This document shows, one piece after another, positions 1-6,404 of a stretch of DNA of 9,214 nucleotides. A program made the translations under genes and the position numbers. The DNA comes from Candidatus Sumerlaeota bacterium. GTDB lineage: Bacteria; CG03; SLGR01. The stretch spans positions 1 to 9,214 of the forward strand of contig SLGR01000006.1 of the NCBI GenBank assembly GCA_007136585.1, given 5' to 3'. Each line of letters begins with the position of its first letter. The first letter of the stretch is position 1. A model generated the notes under the pieces. That model was not told the DNA's origin, did not search any database, and saw only the letters and a program-made list of their open reading frames with translations.

Positions 1-810
1 AACCCCCTGGGCAGCGTCAAGGACAGGCTGGGCAAGGCTATGATCGAGGCCGGGGAGAAAGACGGCAGCATAAAGCCGGGGACAACCATAATAGAGCCCA
101 CCTCCGGAAACACGGGGATAGCCCTGGCCTTTATATGCGCTTCAAGGGGGTACCGGCTGCTTCTGACCATGCCTGATACCATGAGCATTGAAAGGCGACG
201 GCTGCTGAAGGCCCTGGGGGCCGAACTTATCCTTACCCCGGGCCAGGAGGGGATGAAGGGGGCCGTGATAAGGGCGGAACAGGAAACCCGGGCCCTTGAT
301 GATTCTTTTCTCCCGCAGCAGTTCAAGAACCCGGCCAACGCCGAGATTCACCGGATAACCACCGCCCGGGAGATACTCCAGGCAACCGGAGGCGCGGTGG
401 ATATCCTTGTCTCCGGGGTGGGGACGGGGGGTACGATAACCGGTGTCTCTGAGGTATTAAAAGAGAAGAACCCCGATTTTTATACCATAGCGGTTGAGCC
501 TGCCGAATCACCCGTGCTTTCCGGCGGACAGCCGGGGCCCCATAAGATACAGGGGATTGGAGCCGGGTTTGTCCCGGAAGTTCTTAACGTGGAGATAATA
601 GACGAGGTCATCCAGGTTACCGGAGATGAGGCGGTCGAATATGCCGGAAGACTTGCGAAGGAGGAAGGAATATTCGCCGGGATATCTTCCGGAGCCGCCC
701 TGGCGGCAGCGGTAAAGACCGCAAAGAAAGAAGAGAATAAGGGTAAGAGTATACTGGTAATACTGCCGGACCTGGGAGACAGATACCTGTCAACAAATCT
801 TTTCGAGTAA
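1..810 (+). CDS. cysK: Cysteine synthase (O-acetylserine sulfhydrylase), 5'-truncated
   Basis: PLP enzyme that makes L-cysteine from O-acetylserine and sulfide in the cytoplasm. The reading frame is open from base 1, so the gene begins outside the window; an internal ATG at 40 is not the true start. The visible part is 269 codons, against roughly 300-310 for the family, so about 40 N-terminal residues are missing. The frame opens with NPLGSVKDR, which holds the PLP Schiff-base lysine (codon 7, nt 19-21). TSGNTG (codons 34-39) is the substrate-binding loop. [11 protein letters not shown] and [10 protein letters not shown] (PLP phosphate binding) follow in the expected order, and the protein ends [15 protein letters not shown]. 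No frame damage is seen. It is on the same strand as the cysE-containing operon about 3.6 kb downstream, which makes the acetylserine substrate. The family also contains cystathionine beta-synthase-like enzymes, but the motifs favour CysK/CysM. Confidence 0.93.
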   Translation, partial: NPLGSVKDRLGKAMIEAGEKDGSIKPGTTIIEPTSGNTGIALAFICASRGYRLLLTMPDTMSIERRRLLKALGAELILTPGQEGMKGAVIRAEQETRALDDSFLPQQFKNPANAEIHRITTAREILQATGGAVDILVSGVGTGGTITGVSEVLKEKNPDFYTIAVEPAESPVLSGGQPGPHKIQGIGAGFVPEVLNVEIIDEVIQVTGDEAVEYAGRLAKEEGIFAGISSGAALAAAVKTAKKEENKGKSILVILPDLGDRYLSTNLFE

Positions 811-829
811 GGCAGGTCGATTGTTATGA

Positions 830-1370
830 GTTGCAGTTTTGGGAAATATTCCTCCGAGTTACTGCATATGGCTAACAGGGTTATTCCCGGGAAAGTTATA
901 TGTTTATAGAAAAGCTGAAGATAGAACTGAACCTCAATATAAAGGTCTATTCTTCAATGAGTACAAGGGCCATGCAGGAAGCGCTGGATGGGCCCAACAG
1001 GGAGGAGAGTAATGTATCCTATGATTGAAAACGTTGACGACCTGGAATTTGTTCAAAAATTATGTCAGGAAGCAACAGATTCTTTAAAGCGAGACAATAA
1101 GGAGTTTAAAGAGGATTTTAAACAGGCAAAGACCTTAATATCTGCGGAGAGATAGCAGCGGATACCAATTTTTTACCTATTCTGGTGGGGCTGGGGTTTA
1201 AGTCGATAAGTATAGACCCGCATTCCATAATTCCGATAGCGCATGCTCTTAAAGGCCTTGATGCCGCACTCTGCAAAGAGACCGCTGGAAAGTGTCTGAG
1301 AGCCAGAACCGGTGCCGCAGTTAAAGATATATTGAAACATACATCAGGCATACCATATGAAACTAGAAAA
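830..1370 (+). pseudogene. Decayed PEP-utilising enzyme (PTS enzyme I / PtsP-like) remnant
   Basis: No single frame explains this stretch, but pieces in different frames resemble successive parts of the enzyme I C-terminal TIM barrel. At 1012-1155, MYPMIENVDDLEFVQKL matches the family pattern 'MFPMI.S.EEL', and the frame then hits a stop. In another frame, open from 1122, ICGEIAAD (1140-1163) matches the 'MCGEMAGD' active-site motif including its cysteine. It is followed by LPILVGLGFKSISIDPHSI, the counterpart of 'LLGLG..E.SMSP.SI', and by a typical C-terminal helix ending ARTGAAVKDIL near 1337. The ~75-80 residues normally between these two blocks, including the GTNDL segment, are absent, so there is a deletion as well as a frameshift. 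Upstream, 830-1012 (frame with GLFPGKLYVYRKAED) and 900-1028 (frame with TRAMQEALDGPN) may be earlier shifted parts; that is weaker. The phosphohistidine domain is not seen. The overlapping 3' part continues into the YHS ORF. Confidence 0.6.
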
Positions 1371-1601
1371 GAAGTCTCAACAGGATATCTTAACGAAGTA
1401 AAAGATTCTGTATGCGAGATGACTGTTAAGAAAGAAACGGCACAGTTTACTGCAGAGTACGATAACGAGAAATATTACTTTTGCTCAAAACGGTGCAGAA
1501 AAAAGTTCTTGGAGAGTCTTCAAGGCGATATGATGATGTCAAAAAATCTATATCTTTCTAAGGAAGGGATATCTACGGATGAAAAAAATATTGAGGTGTG
1601 A
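1185..1601 (+). CDS. YHS-domain ORF carrying an enzyme-I-like C-terminal tail
   Basis: Open frame of 138 codons if the GTG at 1185 is used. The frame is actually open from 1122, no good ribosome binding site marks a start, and translation is uncertain. Residues 1-50 are the tail of the PEP-utiliser-like remnant. Residues ~72-112 form a YHS domain: VKDSVCEMTV, then EYDNEKYYFCSKRCRKKF. These match the family pattern D-P-V-C-G-M-x-V ... Y-Y-F-C-x-x-x-C, with cysteines at 77, 100 and 104. YHS domains bind transition metals and are common beside or inside copper and heavy-metal ATPases, so a copper-handling partner for the CopA encoded 27 nt downstream is likely. Two usually conserved positions differ (P to S, G to E). 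Either this is a native fusion or the YHS cassette was joined to a dying gene. A shorter YHS-only product from the TTG at 1332 is possible. Confidence 0.55.
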   Translation: MGLGFKSISIDPHSIIPIAHALKGLDAALCKETAGKCLRARTGAAVKDILKHTSGIPYETRKEVSTGYLNEVKDSVCEMTVKKETAQFTAEYDNEKYYFCSKRCRKKFLESLQGDMMMSKNLYLSKEGISTDEKNIEV

Positions 1602-1628
1602 GGTGTAAATGAGAGAAGGCAGATTAAA

Positions 1629-4055
1629 ATGAAAAAGAAAACGCTTAAAATAACCGGAATGTCCTGCGCAAGCTGCGCCCGGACAATAGAAAAAGCCCTG
1701 GGCTCTGTTAAAGGAGTCCAGCGGGCAAATGTTAACTTTGCCACCGGCAAGGCAACTGTTGAGTATGACGAAAGTATAACTGGGCCCGGGGATTTTAAAA
1801 AAGCTGTTTCCGATGCGGGATACGATACTCTCCCCGAAGAAAGTAAAGATATATTTAAAGTTGAGGGTATGAGCTGCGCAAGCTGCGCCCGGACTATAGA
1901 AGGGGTTTTAAGCAAGATGGAGGGGGTTTCGCAGGCAACTGTTAATTTTGCAGCCGGGAACCTGAATGTCGTTTATGACAGGGGCAGGGTTTCCCCTGAG
2001 GAGATGAAAAAAGAGGTCAAGGATATCGGATATACCCTTAGAGAAGGAAAAGAGGGGTCCGCCGGCGGGGATTACGATAAGGAAGAAAAGTTGATGAAAA
2101 AGGCGGTTGATAAAGTAATCTTTTCCTTTATATTTACAGTACCGGTATTTGCGCTGATGTTTATGGCTCTCCTTGAGGGCGGCGTTGCGGCCCGCCTTCC
2201 CGGTTCGGGGCGGCTCTGGGTTTTAATACAGGGTCTGCTTGCATTCCCGGTTGTCTTTATAGCCGGTTTTGAGACACACCGGGGAACATTTAACTCTCTA
2301 CGTCGCGGCTCTGCAAATATGAATGTTTTGATAACACTCGGAACCTTTGCCGCTTACGGGTACGGTATCGCGGCCCTGTTTGCTGATGTGTATCCCTTTT
2401 TCGGTCTTGCCGCCGGTATTATGGCTTTTCATCTTCTGGGCCGTTTTCTTGAAACCAGGGCCCGGGGAAAAGCTTCCCGGGCTATAAAGAAACTTTTGCA
2501 GATGGAGGCCAAAACTGCCCGTATTATCTCCGGCGGCGAGGAAAAGGCAGTTCCAATAGAAGAGGTCCGCCTCGGCGATATTATGATAGTAAGGCCCGGA
2601 GAGAAAATACCTACCGACGGCAAGGTTACAGATGGCGCAAGCTCGGTTGACGAGTCAATGGCCACGGGGGAATCAATGCCTGTAGAAAAGAGAAAGGGCG
2701 ACGAGGTTATAGGCGCCACAATCAATAAGCAGGGCTTTATAAAGGTTAAAGCTACCCGGATAGGAGAAGAGACGTTTCTCTCCCAGGTAATTAAGATGGT
2801 TGAAGAAGCGCAGGGTACAAAGGTTCCCATCCAGGATTTTGCGGATAAGGTTACCGGATACTTTGTTCCGGCGGTTATCTTTATAGCCCTTGTAACCTTT
2901 ATTATGTGGATCCTGTTCGGGCCTGCGCCGGCATTATCCTCGGCCCTTTTTGCAAGCATAGCAGTCCTGGTTATTGCCTGTCCCTGCGCCCTGGGGCTGG
3001 CGACCCCGACAGCGCTGATGGTAGGTACCGGCAAAGGGGCCCAGAGCGGCGTGCTGATCCGAGACGGGGCGGCGATACAGACAATGAAAGAGGTAACGGC
3101 TATTGTTCTGGATAAAACCGGTACCGTTACCAGGGGAGAGCCCGAGGTGACGGATATAATCCCCGCCGGGGATTTCTCCCGGGAAGAAATTCTCCGTCTT
3201 GCCGCCTCCGTTGAAAATCCCTCGGAGCATCCGCTGGGGCAGGCGATAGTAGGTAAAGCCCGCCAAGAGGGGATTGAGTTTGAGGATACCCGGGAGTTTA
3301 AAGCCGTTGTCGGCCACGGGGTGGAGGGTAGAGTTAAAGGTGAAAAAGTCCTGGCGGGCAGCCAGAAATTAATGAAAAAAGAGGGAATAGGAATTTCGGA
3401 TCTAAAAGGAACCCTTATCCGCCTTGAGGAGGAGGCAAAAACAGCAATGCTCATTGCCTGCGGCGGAAAGATTGCCGGTATTATAGGGGTAGCCGACACT
3501 TTGAAAGAGGATTCAAAAGTAGCCATTGATGAGCTGAAAAAGATGAATATCACTCCGGTTATGATTACGGGGGACAATGAAAGAACGGCCCGGGCGATAG
3601 CTTCAAAGGTGGGCATAGAGAAAGTTTTGGCGGAAGTTCTTCCTGACGGGAAAGTCGCGGAGATTAAATCTCTGCAGTCGGAAGGGGAGATAGTAGCCAT
3701 GGCCGGAGACGGAATAAATGATGCCCCTGCCCTGAAGCAGGCCAATGTGGGAATTGCCATCGGAACCGGAACCGATATAGCTATAGAATCTGCGGATTTA
3801 ACCCTTGTCCGGGGCGAGCTGAGCGCAATAGTATCGGCCGTTAAACTTAGCAGATACACTTTTTCCACCATAAAGCAGAACCTCTTCTGGGCATTTATTT
3901 ACAATACGGTAGCTATCCCCGTTGCGGCCCTTGGGTACTTAAACCCTATTATTGCAGCCGGGGCAATGACTATAAGTTCTATATGCGTGGTTTTAAACTC
4001 CCTGCGCCTGCGCGGAAAAGATATCTCCATGGCAGCGGTGACGGAGGCTGTGTAA
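1629..4055 (+). CDS. copA: Cu(+)-exporting P1B-type ATPase
   Basis: Inner-membrane ATP-driven pump that exports monovalent copper from the cytoplasm. The 808 residues match a two-HMA CopA. HMA1 (about residues 4-70) and HMA2 (about 74-140) each carry GMSCASCA with the metal-binding CxxC (C13/C16, C83/C86). The membrane region starts near residue 160. The actuator TGES is at 347-350, the transmembrane copper site CPC at 451-453, and the phosphorylated aspartate D495 lies in DKTGT. The HP motif is at 534-535, TGDN at 647-650 and GDGINDAP at 693-700. The last two helices hold YN (758-759) and MTISS (780-784), the residues that mark Cu(+) specificity (P1B-1) rather than Zn/Cd or Co pumps. The ATG is preceded by a modest AAGG about 10 nt upstream, and a 7-codon ORF from 1609 has its stop codon overlapping this ATG. 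The gene appears intact. No CueR or CsoR gene or recognisable copper-response site is visible nearby. Confidence 0.96.
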   Translation: MKKKTLKITGMSCASCARTIEKALGSVKGVQRANVNFATGKATVEYDESITGPGDFKKAVSDAGYDTLPEESKDIFKVEGMSCASCARTIEGVLSKMEGVSQATVNFAAGNLNVVYDRGRVSPEEMKKEVKDIGYTLREGKEGSAGGDYDKEEKLMKKAVDKVIFSFIFTVPVFALMFMALLEGGVAARLPGSGRLWVLIQGLLAFPVVFIAGFETHRGTFNSLRRGSANMNVLITLGTFAAYGYGIAALFADVYPFFGLAAGIMAFHLLGRFLETRARGKASRAIKKLLQMEAKTARIISGGEEKAVPIEEVRLGDIMIVRPGEKIPTDGKVTDGASSVDESMATGESMPVEKRKGDEVIGATINKQGFIKVKATRIGEETFLSQVIKMVEEAQGTKVPIQDFADKVTGYFVPAVIFIALVTFIMWILFGPAPALSSALFASIAVLVIACPCALGLATPTALMVGTGKGAQSGVLIRDGAAIQTMKEVTAIVLDKTGTVTRGEPEVTDIIPAGDFSREEILRLAASVENPSEHPLGQAIVGKARQEGIEFEDTREFKAVVGHGVEGRVKGEKVLAGSQKLMKKEGIGISDLKGTLIRLEEEAKTAMLIACGGKIAGIIGVADTLKEDSKVAIDELKKMNITPVMITGDNERTARAIASKVGIEKVLAEVLPDGKVAEIKSLQSEGEIVAMAGDGINDAPALKQANVGIAIGTGTDIAIESADLTLVRGELSAIVSAVKLSRYTFSTIKQNLFWAFIYNTVAIPVAALGYLNPIIAAGAMTISSICVVLNSLRLRGKDISMAAVTEAV

Positions 4056-4071
4056 AAGGAGTTATCAATAA

Positions 4072-4272
4072 ATGTATCCTGAACTTTTTTCAATAGGAAA
4101 TTTTACTGTGCACAGTTACGGGTTTATTATGGCTGTTGCCGTGATATCCGGGTACTATGCCAGATGCCCTTCGGAAGGTTTTTCGGAATTTATCTGGGAG
4201 CATATTGGCAGGTCGGGTTGCGTGAAAGCCGCTCCCTTTAACCAGGAAGCGGTTGAGGCCTGCCGCATTTAA
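4072..4272 (+). pseudogene. lgt: N-terminal stub of prolipoprotein diacylglyceryl transferase
   Basis: The first ~31 codons (MYPELFSIGNFTVHSYGFIM, then AVAVISGYYAR) match the start of Lgt, the membrane enzyme that adds diacylglycerol to the lipobox cysteine of lipoprotein precursors ('MHPELF.IGPFTIHSYG' is the usual beginning). From codon ~32 the frame no longer resembles Lgt and stops at codon 67; the enzyme is normally about 260-300 residues. The catalytic region and the arginine-rich signature are missing. A good Shine-Dalgarno (AAAGGAG, 4055-4061) precedes the ATG by 10 nt, so the 5' end looks native and the remainder was deleted or replaced. The 66-residue product would contain at most one membrane helix and is unlikely to function. 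It follows copA by 16 nt. I did not recognise the sequence after about 4165. Confidence 0.7.
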
Positions 4273-4277
4273 ACGCA

Positions 4278-4325
4278 GGAGCTGTCTGTCGCAAAGCCGC
4301 AGCTCCGGACAGATAATCTCTTTTT
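4278..4325 (+). terminator. Possible rho-independent terminator after copA/lgt stub
   Basis: Two competing stems are present. GGAGCTG (4278-4284) pairs with CAGCTCC (4300-4306), and TCTGTC (4285-4290) pairs with GACAGA (4308-4313). A run of five T lies at 4321-4325. The T tract is short and separated from the first stem by 14 nt, so termination is plausible but not strong. The two alternative pairings exclude each other, which could also suit an attenuator, but nothing else supports that reading. It lies between the copper block and the iscR promoter, where an end of transcription would be expected. Confidence 0.35.
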
Positions 4326-4348
4326 CCTGCTGTTAAGTAAAGTTTTTT

Positions 4349-4377
4349 TTGACAAATTGTTATTAGGTTGCTAATAT
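4349..4377 (+). promoter_or_regulatory. Sigma70-like promoter for the iscR operon
   Basis: A perfect -35 box TTGACA (4349-4354) and a -10 box TAATAT (4372-4377) are separated by 17 nt, the optimal spacing. A run of eight T lies just upstream of and into the -35 box. The iscR start codon is 39 nt beyond the -10 box. This is the clearest promoter in the window and sits directly ahead of the five-gene operon. Confidence 0.75.
4361..4376. promoter_or_regulatory. Palindromic putative operator for the Rrf2/IscR regulator
   Basis: TATTAG-GTTG-CTAATA is a perfect 6+6 inverted repeat with a 4-nt centre. It fills the -35/-10 spacer and overlaps the -10 box, so a bound dimer would block RNA polymerase. 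Rrf2-family regulators bind dyads of this size and commonly repress their own operons; IscR of E. coli does this through its iscR promoter. Assigning this dyad to the regulator encoded next to it is inference. A second overlapping dyad exists: GGTTGC (4366-4371) with GCAACC (4391-4396). Confidence 0.5.
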
Positions 4378-4404
4378 ATAAATAAATTGCGCAACCGGGT
4401 AAAT

Positions 4405-4411
4405 GGAGGTG
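4405..4411 (+). promoter_or_regulatory. Strong Shine-Dalgarno of iscR
   Basis: GGAGGTG ends 4 nt before the ATG at 4416. It is a near-perfect anti-16S match, fixes the iscR start, and is the strongest ribosome binding site in the operon. The following gene, iscS, has only a weak site. Confidence 0.8.
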
Positions 4412-4415
4412 AGCA

Positions 4416-4865
4416 ATGAGAATATCTACCAAGGGACGGTACGCTGTAAGGTGCATGATCAATCTGGCTATACACGGACCGGTAGAATCTGTGCCTATAT
4501 CAAGGATATCTAAAGAAGAAGGTATTTCCGCTAATTATATTGAGCAGCTCTTCTTAAAGCTTAAGCAGAATAACCTTCTTGAAAGCATAAGGGGGAGGAG
4601 CGGCGGATACAGGCTCCTCAGGAGCCCTGATAAAATTAATATAGCCGATATAATAGAGGCGGTGGAGGGGCCCATAGTGGCCGTACACTGCGTGGCAGAC
4701 GGCGACTGCAGCCGTTATGACATATGCACAACAAAGTTTCTCTGGAGAATGCTTACAGAGAAAATAAGGGGGGTTCTTGAGCAGACAACGCTTAAGGACC
4801 TCTGCGATACCGCGCGGGACGAGATGGGCGGAGATCTGGCGCATAAGCTGAGTTTCAGCATATAG
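4416..4865 (+). CDS. iscR: Rrf2-family Fe-S-sensing transcriptional regulator (IscR-like)
   Basis: 149-residue winged-helix DNA-binding protein, typical in length for the family. The N-terminus MRISTKGRYAVRCMINLA and the recognition-helix/wing region ISANYIEQLF ... IRGRSGGYRL are classic Rrf2. Cysteines at 92, 98 and 104 have the C-x5-C-x5-C spacing and the very positions of the [2Fe-2S] ligands in E. coli IscR. Residue 107, the fourth ligand (His) in E. coli, is lysine here (C-T-T-K), so cluster ligation must differ. The gene is first in an operon with iscS and iscU, which supports a role in setting Fe-S assembly and cysteine supply according to cluster status. It probably controls its own promoter through the dyad at 4361-4376. 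It could alternatively be a cysteine-metabolism regulator of the CymR branch, but those generally lack the three-cysteine set. Confidence 0.88.
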   Translation: MRISTKGRYAVRCMINLAIHGPVESVPISRISKEEGISANYIEQLFLKLKQNNLLESIRGRSGGYRLLRSPDKINIADIIEAVEGPIVAVHCVADGDCSRYDICTTKFLWRMLTEKIRGVLEQTTLKDLCDTARDEMGGDLAHKLSFSI

Positions 4866-4869
4866 AGCC

Positions 4870-6021
4870 GTGAAAGTATACCTGGATAATAACGCCACGA
4901 CCCCTGTAGCCCCGGAAGTTATGGATGAGATGGCCGGAGCGATGAAGATTTTCGGGAACCCCTCCTCACTTCACCAGTTCGGGGTCCGGGCCCGCCATAT
5001 CGTTGAGGAGGCCCGGAGCCGTCTCGCCGCTGCGCTGGGGTGCTCCGAAGAGGAGATCATATTTACTTCCGGGGGAACCGAATCGGATAACCTGGCCATA
5101 AGAGGAGCTCTTAAAAATACCGAAAAACGGCATATCATTACATCGGCCGTTGAACATCACGCCGTACATAATACCTTTAACGAGCTGGGGAAGCAGGGTT
5201 ATGAACTGAGCCGGATAGGTGTTGATTCAAACGGTGTGCTTGTTGCCGGAGAACTTGAGAGAGCTCTCAGGGAGGATACGGCCCTTGTCAGCGTAATGCT
5301 GGCAAATAATGAGACGGGGGCCGTGCAGCCGGTGAGGGAGATTGTTCCCCTTATTCGGGAGACCTCTCCCGGGGCTGTTATTCATACCGATGCCGTGCAG
5401 GCTTTCGGGAAACTTGATTTCAATGTAAAGGACCTCGGGGTGGACCTTCTTTCGGTCTCGGCTCATAAAATAAACGGACCCAAGGGGGCGGGCGCCCTCT
5501 ATATCAGGAAGGGAGTTAAGGTAAAGCACCTTGTCTCGGGAGGGCATCACGAAAGGAATATACGCCCGGGGACAGAGAACGTGGCAGGAATAGCGGGTCT
5601 GGGAAAAGCGGCGGAGTTGGCCGTCCCCTTAAAGGCCGGAGTCATTGAAAAGATGAAGAGCCTCAAGCAGAGGCTGATAGAAGGAGTCAGGGAGAAGGTT
5701 GATAATATCCGTGTAAACGGGGACCCGGAAAATACTCTCTGCAATACGGTTAATATAAGTTTTAACAACGTGGAGGGAGAGTCTGTTATAATGATGCTTG
5801 ATATGGAGGGGATAGCCGTATCAACCGGCTCGGCCTGCACTTCGGGGTCACTGGAACCCTCCCATGTCCTTAAGGCAATGGGGGTTGACCCTGTGGCCGC
5901 GCAGGGATCTATCAGGTTTTCAATGGGGAAATATACAACTGAAGAGGAGATAGAGTATCTTCTTGAGCAGCTTCCGCCTGTCATACTGCGGCTCAGGAAG
6001 ATGTCTCCGCTGGAGGGATAA
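4870..6021 (+). CDS. iscS: Cysteine desulfurase (IscS/NifS group I)
   Basis: Cytoplasmic PLP enzyme that converts cysteine to alanine and carries the sulfur as a persulfide for Fe-S assembly and tRNA thiolation. The N-terminus VYLDNNATTPVAPEV is standard. H96-H97 (AVEHHA) include the histidine that stacks on PLP, and D174 (IHTDAVQAFG) contacts the ring nitrogen. K200 (SAHKINGPKG) is the PLP lysine. C323 in STGSACTSGSLEPSHVL is the persulfide cysteine, in the long mobile loop of group I enzymes. The length of 383 is close to NifS/IscS (about 390-405). The start is GTG at 4870, 4 nt after the iscR stop, with a poor ribosome site, so translational coupling to iscR is likely. The symbol nifS would be equally fair on sequence alone; the IscR neighbour and absence of nif genes favour iscS. 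Confidence 0.94.
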   Translation: MKVYLDNNATTPVAPEVMDEMAGAMKIFGNPSSLHQFGVRARHIVEEARSRLAAALGCSEEEIIFTSGGTESDNLAIRGALKNTEKRHIITSAVEHHAVHNTFNELGKQGYELSRIGVDSNGVLVAGELERALREDTALVSVMLANNETGAVQPVREIVPLIRETSPGAVIHTDAVQAFGKLDFNVKDLGVDLLSVSAHKINGPKGAGALYIRKGVKVKHLVSGGHHERNIRPGTENVAGIAGLGKAAELAVPLKAGVIEKMKSLKQRLIEGVREKVDNIRVNGDPENTLCNTVNISFNNVEGESVIMMLDMEGIAVSTGSACTSGSLEPSHVLKAMGVDPVAAQGSIRFSMGKYTTEEEIEYLLEQLPPVILRLRKMSPLEG

Positions 6022-6023
6022 AA

Positions 6024-6404
6024 ATGGAAGAGTATTCTTCAAAAGTAATGGAGCATTTCAGGGATCCGCGCAACGTGGGAACAATAGAAAACCCCGACGG
6101 CGTGGGGCATGTGGGAAACCCCGTATGCGGCGATATAATGGAACTCTACATAAAGGTTAACGAAAAAGAGATTATAGAGGACGCCAGGTTCAAGACTTTC
6201 GGATGCGGGGCGGCCATAGCCACCTCCTCAATGGTGACCGAAATCATAAAAGGGAAATCGGTTAAAGAAGCGGAGAAAGTCTCCAATCAGACCGTAGCCG
6301 AGGCCCTGGGAGGGCTTCCCAAAGTTAAGATGCACTGCTCTGTTCTGGCCGAAGAGGCTCTCCGGAAAGCTATTGAGGATTACCGGAAAAGAAAAAATAC
6401 TTAA
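6024..6404 (+). CDS. iscU: Fe-S cluster assembly scaffold (IscU / NifU N-terminal type)
   Basis: 126-residue scaffold on which IscS-derived sulfur and iron are built into Fe-S clusters. All cluster ligands are present: C35 in GNPVCGD (with the regulatory aspartate D37), C61 in FGCGAAIA, and C105 in MHCSVLAEEAL. It consists only of the IscU-like domain; the NifU central ferredoxin and C-terminal Nfu domains are absent. The chaperone-recognition motif, LPPVK in IscU proteins that use HscA, reads LPKVK (98-102), and no hscA, hscB or fdx lies in this operon. The ATG lies 2 nt after the iscS stop with the Shine-Dalgarno GGAGGG inside the iscS end. The 3' end overlaps cysE by 32 nt. Confidence 0.93.
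   Translation: MEEYSSKVMEHFRDPRNVGTIENPDGVGHVGNPVCGDIMELYIKVNEKEIIEDARFKTFGCGAAIATSSMVTEIIKGKSVKEAEKVSNQTVAEALGGLPKVKMHCSVLAEEALRKAIEDYRKRKNT

Noticed and set aside
751-807. Leu in [11 protein letters not shown] of CysK where many relatives have Ser or Thr, possibly affecting the PLP ring contact
   Set aside because: Plant cysteine synthases have Phe at the same place (PSFGERYLS), so the position tolerates hydrophobic residues and is probably not the ring-nitrogen ligand.
884-893. TTCCCGGGAA perfect 10-bp palindrome as an operator
   Set aside because: It lies in decayed coding sequence with no promoter boxes at suitable spacing; such short palindromes are expected by chance.
1579-1632. Small ORFs of 7-10 codons between the YHS ORF and copA as a leader peptide
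   Set aside because: They have no ribosome site of note and no metal-binding or regulatory pattern; the stop of the second simply overlaps the copA ATG.
2429-3871. 480-codon open frame on the minus strand inside copA
   Set aside because: It lies wholly antisense to an intact CopA with every motif in place. Its translation is Ser/Pro/Ile-rich low-complexity with no recognisable domain, as expected of a codon-bias shadow.
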